DNA of 64,000 bases from the NCBI RefSeq assembly GCF_963853665.1, contig NZ_OY970459.1:1302001-1366000 (forward strand), read 5' to 3'. This document shows positions 58,306 to 64,000 of the stretch, piece by piece. The notes beneath the pieces were generated by a model. That model had not been told where the DNA came from and made no database searches. It saw only the letters and a list, made by a program, of their open reading frames with translations. The first letter of the stretch is position 1. Every line of letters starts with the position of its first letter. A program made the translations under genes and the position numbers. Source of the DNA: Mycobacterium decipiens. Lineage in GTDB: Bacteria > Actinomycetota > Actinomycetes > Mycobacteriales > Mycobacteriaceae.

Positions 58306-59630
58306 GAACTCACTCCGTTCGGCGTCAGCATCGAGTCTTTGGGGTCGAACGGGCAACCGCCGCCCTCGACGTGGGCGACATATTCGTCGCGGAAGTGTTC
58401 GATCGACGACATCACCGGGCTGGCGGCGCCATCGCCCAAGGCGCAGAACGACTTTCCCAAGATCGAATCCGAGATGTCCAACAGTTTGTCAAGGTCTTCT
58501 CGGGTGCCTCCGCCGGTTTCCAGCCGCTGGTAGATCTTGTCAAGCCAGAAGGTGCCCTCCCGGCACGGTGTGCACTTGCCGCATGACTCATGCTTGTAGA
58601 ACTCGGTCCAGCGTCGCACCGCGCGCACCACGCAGGTGGTCTCGTCGAAGATCTCCAGTGCCTTGGTTCCTAGCATCGAGCCCGCCGCACCCACACCCTC
58701 GTAGTCCAGCGGCACATCGAGGTGCTCGGCGGTGAGTAGTGGTGTTGAAGACCCGCCGGGTGTCCAGAACTTGAGCCGGTGCCCGGCGCGCACCCCGCCG
58801 GCATAGTCGAGCAACTCCCGCAGCGTGATACCGAGCGGGGCCTCGTACTGTCCGGGACGGGTGACGTGACCGGACAGCGAATACAGCGTGAAGCCAGGCG
58901 ATTTCTCGCTACCCATCGACCGGAACCAATCGATCCCGTTGAGAATGATCGACGGGACACTGGCGATCGTTTCGACGTTGTTGATCACCGTGGGGCAGCC
59001 GTACAGCCCGGCGACGGCGGGAAACGGCGGCCGTAGTCGGGGCTGGCCGCGCCGACCCTCGAGCGAATCGAGCAGCGCGGTCTCCTCGCCGCAGATGTAG
59101 GCGCCGGCCCCGGCGTGCACCACCAGCTCCAGGTCGAAGCCGGAACCGGCGATATTGCGCCCCAAGTAGCCGGCGGCGTAGGCCTCGGTCACCGCGTTCT
59201 GCAGGCGGCGCAACACCGGGAGCACTTCACCGCGGACGTAGATGAATGCATGGTGGGCCCGGATCGCGTAGGCGGCGATGATGACGCCTTCGATGAGTAC
59301 ATGCGGCGTCGCCAGCATCAGCGGAATGTCTTTGCATGTACCGGGTTCGGACTCGTCGGCATTGACCACCAGGTAGTGCGGCTTGGCGGCCGCACCGGTG
59401 TCGCCTTGCGGGATGAACGACCATTTCGTCCCGGTGGAGAAGCCCGCGCCGCCGCGCCCCCGCAGCCCGGAGTCCTTGACCGCTCCGATCACCGCGTCGG
59501 GTGCCATGGTCAGGGCCTTCTGCATTGCCCGATAGCCGTCGTTGCGTTGATACGTGGCCAAGGTCCACGACTCCGGGTCGTCCCAGTAGCGGCTGATCAC
59601 CGGCGTCAACGGCGTGGCCTGTGCGGTCAT
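58302..59630 (-). CDS. nuoF: NADH-quinone oxidoreductase subunit F (NADH/FMN-binding)
   Basis: The 442-residue catalytic subunit oxidises NADH. The NADH/FMN site is [18 protein letters not shown] (near residue 60) and [27 protein letters not shown] (near residue 180) follows. The N3 cluster is bound by [12 protein letters not shown] with a later Cys ([11 protein letters not shown]). The ATG at 59630 overlaps the nuoE stop (ATGA). Confidence 0.95.
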   Translation of the reverse strand: MTAQATPLTPVISRYWDDPESWTLATYQRNDGYRAMQKALTMAPDAVIGAVKDSGLRGRGGAGFSTGTKWSFIPQGDTGAAAKPHYLVVNADESEPGTCKDIPLMLATPHVLIEGVIIAAYAIRAHHAFIYVRGEVLPVLRRLQNAVTEAYAAGYLGRNIAGSGFDLELVVHAGAGAYICGEETALLDSLEGRRGQPRLRPPFPAVAGLYGCPTVINNVETIASVPSIILNGIDWFRSMGSEKSPGFTLYSLSGHVTRPGQYEAPLGITLRELLDYAGGVRAGHRLKFWTPGGSSTPLLTAEHLDVPLDYEGVGAAGSMLGTKALEIFDETTCVVRAVRRWTEFYKHESCGKCTPCREGTFWLDKIYQRLETGGGTREDLDKLLDISDSILGKSFCALGDGAASPVMSSIEHFRDEYVAHVEGGGCPFDPKDSMLTPNGVSS

Positions 59631-60409
59631 GACTGGCCCCCCGGCCTGGATTCCGGCCCGGCTTCTGGCGGAGCGGGTGCCCGCATACCGTTTTCCTGTG
59701 CCACCCTCAACCCAGCCAGGGTGGCCGCACCGGCACCACCCTGACCTTCGTCGGGACGTTGGTCGGGTAAGCCCGCCAGGATGCGCGACGTCTCGCGGAA
59801 CGCGCACAACGGCGCGCCGCGGGTCGGCGCCTTCGGCTCGCCGAAGCGCAGCGAGTCGACGAGTTCGCGCGCCGATACCGGCGTCTGGTTGTCGAAGAAT
59901 TCCCAGTTGACCATCACCACCGGTGCGTAGTCGCAGGCGGCATTGCATTCAATGTGCGCCAGGGTGACCGCACCGTCGGAGGTGGTTTCGTCGTTGCCAA
60001 CGCCCAGATGGTCCTTGAGGGCGTCGAATATGGCATCGCCGCCCATGACGGCACACAGTGTGTTGGTGCAGACGCCGACCAGGTAGTCACCGGTGGGGCG
60101 CCGGCGGTACATCGTGTAGAAGCTCGCCACCGCCGACACCTCGGCCCCGGTCAATCCCAGCTGGTCGGCGCAGAACTCCAAACCCGCCGGGGTCAGGTAG
60201 GAGTCCTCGGATTGCACGAGATGCAGTAGCGGCAACAGGGCGGAGCGCGGGTTGGGGTAGCGACCGATGATGTCCTTGGCGTCGACCTCCAGCCGCGCCT
60301 GCACGTCAGCTGGATACGACTGGGGAGCGCCGTCGACCAGGAACTGGTTGGGCTCCTCGGGTGGCGGCCCGAGCCGGATGAACACCGGCTGGCCCTGCGG
60401 GCCGGTCAT
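59627..60409 (-). CDS. nuoE: NADH-quinone oxidoreductase subunit E ([2Fe-2S])
   Basis: The 260-residue protein has a thioredoxin-like domain. It binds cluster N1a through cysteines in [13 protein letters not shown] and [17 protein letters not shown]. The C-terminal 50 residues are a Gly/Pro-rich extension absent from E. coli. It pairs with NuoF. Its ATG at 60409 overlaps the nuoD stop by four bases. Confidence 0.94.
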   Translation of the reverse strand: MTGPQGQPVFIRLGPPPEEPNQFLVDGAPQSYPADVQARLEVDAKDIIGRYPNPRSALLPLLHLVQSEDSYLTPAGLEFCADQLGLTGAEVSAVASFYTMYRRRPTGDYLVGVCTNTLCAVMGGDAIFDALKDHLGVGNDETTSDGAVTLAHIECNAACDYAPVVMVNWEFFDNQTPVSARELVDSLRFGEPKAPTRGAPLCAFRETSRILAGLPDQRPDEGQGGAGAATLAGLRVAQENGMRAPAPPEAGPESRPGGQS

Positions 60410-61728
60410 CGGTCCACCCCACCCATGACTGGGTCGATGCTGGCGACGGCCGTGATCAAGTCGGCTACCATCCCGCCTTCGCTCATCGCAGCGACGGACT
60501 GCAGGTTGGTGAATGAGGGATCCCGGTAGTGCACCCGGTACGGGCGGGTACCGCCGTCGCTGACCATGTGCACGCCGAGTTCTCCGCGTGGTGACTCCAC
60601 GGCCACATAGACCTGACCCGCCGGAACGCGGATGCCCTCGGTGACCAGTTTGAAGTGGTGGATCAGCGCTTCCATCGAGGTGCCCATGATTTTGGCGATG
60701 TGCTCGGGTGAGTTACCCAGGCCGTCGGGCCCTACCTTTAGGTCGGCCGGCCACGCGAGTTTGCGGTCCTCGATCATGGTTGGGCCAGGCCGCAATTTGT
60801 CCAGACATTGCTCCACGATCTTCACCGACTCCCACATCTCTTTGACGCGAATGATGTAGCGCCCATAGGCATCACACCCGTCATCGGTGATCACGTCGAA
60901 TTCGTAGTTCTCGTATCCGCAGTAGGGTTCGCTTTTCCGCAGGTCGTGCGGCAACCCGGTGGAGCGCAAAATCGGGCCGGTGATCCCCAGCGCCATGCAC
61001 CCGGTCAGGTCCAGGTAGCCGACGCCCTCGGTGCGGGCCTTCCAAATTGCGTTTTCGTTGAGCAGATCGCCCATTTCGCGCAGCGGTTGGCGCAACTGCT
61101 TGACGGCTTCCGCGATTTCGGTGGTCGCATTCGGCGGCAAATCCTGCGCCACGCCGCCGGGTCGAATATAGGCGCTGTTCATCCGAAGACCGGTGATCGT
61201 TTCGAACACGCGCAGGATGATCTCGCGTGCTCGGAAGCCGACGAACATCGGAGTCATGGCGCCCAATTCCATGCCGCCGGTCGCCAAAGCGACCAGATGC
61301 GACGAGATGCGGTTGAGCTCCATCATCATGACCCGGATCACGTTGACCCGCTCGGGTATCTCATCGGTGATGCCGAGCAGCTTCTCCACGCCCAGGCAGT
61401 AGGCCGTCTCGTTGAAAAACGGTGACAGGTAATCCATTCGGGTCACGAAGGTGACGCCCTGGGTCCAATAGCGGTATTCGAGGTTCTTCTCAATCCCGGT
61501 GTGCAGGTAGCCGATTCCGCAACGGGCTTCGGTCACTGTTTCGCCCTCGATCTCGAGGATCAGCCGCAACACCCCGTGGGTGGACGGGTGCTGGGGCCCC
61601 ATGTTGACGATGATGCGTTCACCGGGATCCGCGCCGCGGGCTGCGTCGACGATCTGTTGCCAGTCCTGGCCGCCCGCGACCAAGATGGTCTCGCCGGCGC
61701 CGCCAGCAGAGTCAGTAGTCGCGGTCAT
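60406..61728 (-). CDS. nuoD: NADH-quinone oxidoreductase subunit D (49-kDa)
   Basis: The 440-residue subunit forms the quinone-binding cavity with NuoB. Conserved segments: [20 protein letters not shown] (loop with the quinone-site His), [18 protein letters not shown], and [20 protein letters not shown] near the C-terminus. Length equals H37Rv NuoD. The ATG at 61728 overlaps the nuoC stop by one base. Confidence 0.95.
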   Translation of the reverse strand: MTATTDSAGGAGETILVAGGQDWQQIVDAARGADPGERIIVNMGPQHPSTHGVLRLILEIEGETVTEARCGIGYLHTGIEKNLEYRYWTQGVTFVTRMDYLSPFFNETAYCLGVEKLLGITDEIPERVNVIRVMMMELNRISSHLVALATGGMELGAMTPMFVGFRAREIILRVFETITGLRMNSAYIRPGGVAQDLPPNATTEIAEAVKQLRQPLREMGDLLNENAIWKARTEGVGYLDLTGCMALGITGPILRSTGLPHDLRKSEPYCGYENYEFDVITDDGCDAYGRYIIRVKEMWESVKIVEQCLDKLRPGPTMIEDRKLAWPADLKVGPDGLGNSPEHIAKIMGTSMEALIHHFKLVTEGIRVPAGQVYVAVESPRGELGVHMVSDGGTRPYRVHYRDPSFTNLQSVAAMSEGGMVADLITAVASIDPVMGGVDR

Positions 61729-62429
61729 CAGTGATACCCCCTCCGCTCATCCGGCGGGGGTATCTGCGCGCCCTTGTATTCGACTGGGATCCCCCCCAAT
61801 GGGTAGTCCTTGCGTTGCGGATGCCCCTGCCAGTCATCAGGCATTTCAATCCGGGTCAGGGACGGATGGCCGTCGAAGATGATCCCGAAGAAGTCGTAGG
61901 TTTCGCGCTCGTGCCAGTCGTTGGTCGGGTATACCGGGAACAACGAAGGAATATGCGGATCACTGTCCGGCGCAGACACTTCTAGCCGGAGGCGACGGTT
62001 GTGGGTGATTGACTGCAGCGGGTAGACGGCGTGCAGTTCTCGACCCGTCTCGTGCGGGTAGTGCACCCCGTTCACGCCGAGGCACAGCTCGAAGCGCAGT
62101 TCGGGTTCGTCGCGAAGTCGTTGGGCGACCTGCGCAAGCAGTTCCCGGCGGACGTGCAGGGTCAGTTCGTCGCGGTAGACGACGACTTTCTCGATGGCAT
62201 CGTCGAATTCGACACCGGTGCGCTGCAGCGCCTCGGCCAGCCGGTCGGCGACGTCGTCGAAGTAGCCTCCGTAGGGCCGGGGGCTGCTGCCCGGCAGCGT
62301 GACTTCGCGAACCAGCCTCCCGTATCCGGAGGTGTCGCCGGTGCCGGACACCCCGAACATGCCGCGGCGAACTTCGACCACTTCCGCATCGCTGGTTGTT
62401 TCCGGTGGGGTTGGGTCGGCAGGGTTCAT
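61728..62429 (-). CDS. nuoC: NADH-quinone oxidoreductase subunit C (30-kDa)
   Basis: The 233-residue subunit carries the 30-kDa signature ([36 protein letters not shown]). The N-terminal 45 residues are a mycobacterial extension. ATG 62429 overlaps the nuoB stop by four bases. The longer frame to 62897 is shadow over nuoB. Confidence 0.94.
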   Translation of the reverse strand: MNPADPTPPETTSDAEVVEVRRGMFGVSGTGDTSGYGRLVREVTLPGSSPRPYGGYFDDVADRLAEALQRTGVEFDDAIEKVVVYRDELTLHVRRELLAQVAQRLRDEPELRFELCLGVNGVHYPHETGRELHAVYPLQSITHNRRLRLEVSAPDSDPHIPSLFPVYPTNDWHERETYDFFGIIFDGHPSLTRIEMPDDWQGHPQRKDYPLGGIPVEYKGAQIPPPDERRGYH

Positions 62430-62980
62430 CGCAGCAGTCCGCGCATCTCGATCGTGGGCCGGGCCAACAAGGCCGCCTCTTCGGCCTCGGCGATGGCACG
62501 CTCCCGGTTGACTCCCAACGGCATTTCCTGAATCTTTTCGTGCAGCTTCAGGATTGCGTACAGCAGCATCTCCGGGCGCGGCGGGCAGCCGGGCAGGTAG
62601 ATGTCGACCGGAACGACATGGTCGACGCCCTGCACGATCGCGTAGTTGTTGAACATCCCGCCCGAAGAGGCGCACACGCCCATGGCCAGAACCCATTTCG
62701 GCTCGGCCATCTGATCGTAGATCTGCCGTAGTACCGGCGCCATCTTCTGGCTGACCCGGCCCGCCACGATCATCAGATCGGCCTGTCGCGGTGTGGCCGA
62801 GAACCGTTCCATCCCGAACCGCGCTATGTCGAACCGCGGTCCCGCGGTGGCCATCATCTCGATTGCGCAGCATGCCAACCCGAACGTCGCCGGCCACAGT
62901 GAGTTCTTGCGGACATAGCCCGCCACCTTCTCGACCGTGGACAGCAGGATTCCGCCGGGCAACTGTTCTTCCAGTCCCAC
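62426..62980 (-). CDS. nuoB: NADH-quinone oxidoreductase subunit B (N2 cluster)
   Basis: At 184 residues this equals H37Rv NuoB. It binds the terminal [4Fe-4S] cluster N2 by tandem cysteines in [18 protein letters not shown], with further ligands in [14 protein letters not shown] and [19 protein letters not shown] 62980 is the start. Eight bases separate it from nuoA's stop. Confidence 0.95.
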   Translation of the reverse strand: MGLEEQLPGGILLSTVEKVAGYVRKNSLWPATFGLACCAIEMMATAGPRFDIARFGMERFSATPRQADLMIVAGRVSQKMAPVLRQIYDQMAEPKWVLAMGVCASSGGMFNNYAIVQGVDHVVPVDIYLPGCPPRPEMLLYAILKLHEKIQEMPLGVNRERAIAEAEEAALLARPTIEMRGLLR

Positions 62981-62988
62981 GTCCTACC

Positions 62989-63375
62989 TCAATCCCACGT
63001 CAGGCCCCCGCGGCGCCACACATACGCGTAGGCCACGAACACCGTGAGCATGAATATCACCATTTCGACCAGTGCGAACGTGCCCAACGAGTCGTAGCTG
63101 ACCGCCCACGGGTAAAGGAACACGATCTCGATGTCGAAAACGATGAACAACATTGCGGTCAGGTAATACTTGATCGGAAAGCGCTGCCCGCTCGCCGCAT
63201 GCGGGCCGTTGGCCGAGCCGGCCTGGGTGTCGGCGGGTTCGATGCCGCATTCGTAGGCGGCTTGTTTTGACCGGTTGAACCGCGATGGGCCGACCAGGCT
63301 CGCGATCACAACCGACACCACGGCAAAGGCAGCGGCCAGCGCCGCCAGCACCAGGATGGGTATGTAGACGTTCAA
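62989..63375 (-). CDS. nuoA: NADH-quinone oxidoreductase subunit A
   Basis: The 128-residue membrane subunit begins the operon. Three helices include [20 protein letters not shown], and the conserved loop is [10 protein letters not shown] (Cys at the quinone-channel loop). [20 protein letters not shown] follows. TTG 63375 is chosen because ggag stands seven bases ahead and the length equals H37Rv NuoA. The frame also has an ATG at 63480 that would add 35 residues of unlike composition. Confidence 0.92.
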   Translation of the reverse strand: MNVYIPILVLAALAAAFAVVSVVIASLVGPSRFNRSKQAAYECGIEPADTQAGSANGPHAASGQRFPIKYYLTAMLFIVFDIEIVFLYPWAVSYDSLGTFALVEMVIFMLTVFVAYAYVWRRGGLTWD

Positions 63376-63721
63376 CTCGCTCCATGATCCGTCGTACGGG
63401 GCCGCCAGCGTAGCGGCCGGGCGGTGACCGGGCTGCTGTGACGAACCGGGGCTTCGGGCCATCACAGTGACCTTCAACATAGTCTCGCAACGGCCGAAGC
63501 ACTTGCCCGGGGGTCGGCGCAGAACTCCTGGCCGGGTCCGGCGTCGGTCGCCGCCGTTCGGCGGAACAAGCTGACGATTGCGCGTCTCGGCGAATTATGT
63601 GAATGTTGGTTTAACCCGCCGATAAGCGCAGCATTTGTTGTTAATCTCAGCATTCGCCGGTTAGTCGCAGGGCTGCATTGAGGTCGGCGTGAAACCGCGG
63701 GCGATGCGGAAGGACGGAAGC
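63376..63721. other. Divergent intergenic region between nuoA and the PPE gene
   Basis: About 346 bases that must carry the promoters for the nuo operon (leftward) and the PPE gene (rightward). The only AT-rich patch is 63594-63655 (gaattatgtgaatgttgg, ttgttgttaatctc), the most likely promoter area. I cannot fix the hexamers with confidence. No RNA gene or repeat was recognised. Confidence 0.5.
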
Positions 63722-64000
63722 TGTGAGTTTCGTTGTGCTGCCGCCGGAGATAAATTCCTTGCGAATGTTCATCGGTGCGGGCACAGCGCCAATGTTGACC
63801 GCAGCGGCGGCCTGGCAGGGGCTTGCCGAGGAGTTGGGGATTGCGGCGCAATCGTTTGCGTCCGTGACGGCCGGGTTGGCGGGCCAGGCGTGGCAGGGTC
63901 CCGCGGCGCGGGCGATGGCGGCCGCGGCGGCCCCCTACGCCGGGTGGCTGGCCGCGGCGGCCGCTCAGTCTGCTGGGGCGGCCGGCCAGGCGCGGGCCGT
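63722..64000 (+). CDS. PPE52: PPE family protein, N-terminal part (PPE52-like, runs off window)
   Basis: GTG 63722, preceded by ggaaggacggaag, opens a PPE protein. [20 protein letters not shown] carries the PPE motif at residues 7-9, and [16 protein letters not shown] carries the WxG turn. 93 residues are visible and the frame is open at 64000. Its N-terminus is clearly paralogous to the PPE-MPTR protein at the other end of the nuo operon. Position next to nuoA fits H37Rv PPE52 (Rv3144c). Confidence 0.85.

Overview
The window is high-GC actinobacterial DNA from a slow-growing Mycobacterium close to the M. tuberculosis complex. PPE proteins (one with MPTR repeats), whiB7 with its leader, mycoredoxin-1, UvrD2 with a tetracysteine/HRDC tail, and F420-dependent LLM oxidoreductases support this. 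From memory, the backbone gene order follows M. tuberculosis H37Rv from about Rv3201c to Rv3144c in inverted orientation. No database search was run. The species is not assigned.

Layout. (1) 1-16.1 kb is conserved backbone: the 3' end of adnB, a two-TM K+ channel/RCK protein, a 57-bp tandem repeat, nudC, a lipoprotein gene that looks inserted, mrx1, uvrD2, whiB7 with promoter, upstream ORF and attenuator, a UbiB/ABC1 kinase, a small ORF, an orphan azoline-cyclodehydratase-like protein, a DUF2342 zincin-like protein, a PDZ/Lon-like protease and a large UPF0182 membrane protein. (2) 16.1-33.3 kb is accessory: an LLM enzyme, initiator tRNA-Met with a truncated tyrosine integrase beside it, a Lys/Ala-tailed protein, a GMC oxidoreductase, a HipBA toxin-antitoxin pair, an SdsA-type alkylsulfatase behind a duplicated palindromic operator, a small acidic secreted protein, a second LLM enzyme, an AnsP1-like permease, a DUF2652 cyclase-like protein, two SnoaL-like proteins and a Tat-exported flavin amine oxidase. 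(3) 33.4-45.6 kb returns to backbone: hpx, aofH, a YbjN protein, the Rv3169/Rv3168 pair with divergent TetR, a cytochrome P450 remnant, the DUF4129-MoxR3-DUF58 operon, and a Rieske oxygenase followed by its TetR. (4) 45.6-64 kb holds a PPE-MPTR gene between imperfect direct repeats, the complete 14-gene nuo operon (minus strand, nuoA at the right), and a divergent partial PPE gene.

How the parts work together. AdnB and UvrD2 serve DNA repair. WhiB7 and the adjacent kinase-like gene are tied to intrinsic antibiotic resistance. The Rieske/TetR and SdsA loci look like inducible detoxification or catabolic units, with operators readable in the DNA. The nuo genes encode proton-pumping NADH dehydrogenase I, and most junctions overlap by 1-4 bases. 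The most notable new-looking signals are the twin SdsA operators (two helical turns apart), the twin palindromes and probable leaderless start of the Rieske gene, the whiB7 leader, the orphan cyclodehydratase beside a 57-aa ORF, the P450 relic and the repeats flanking the PPE gene.
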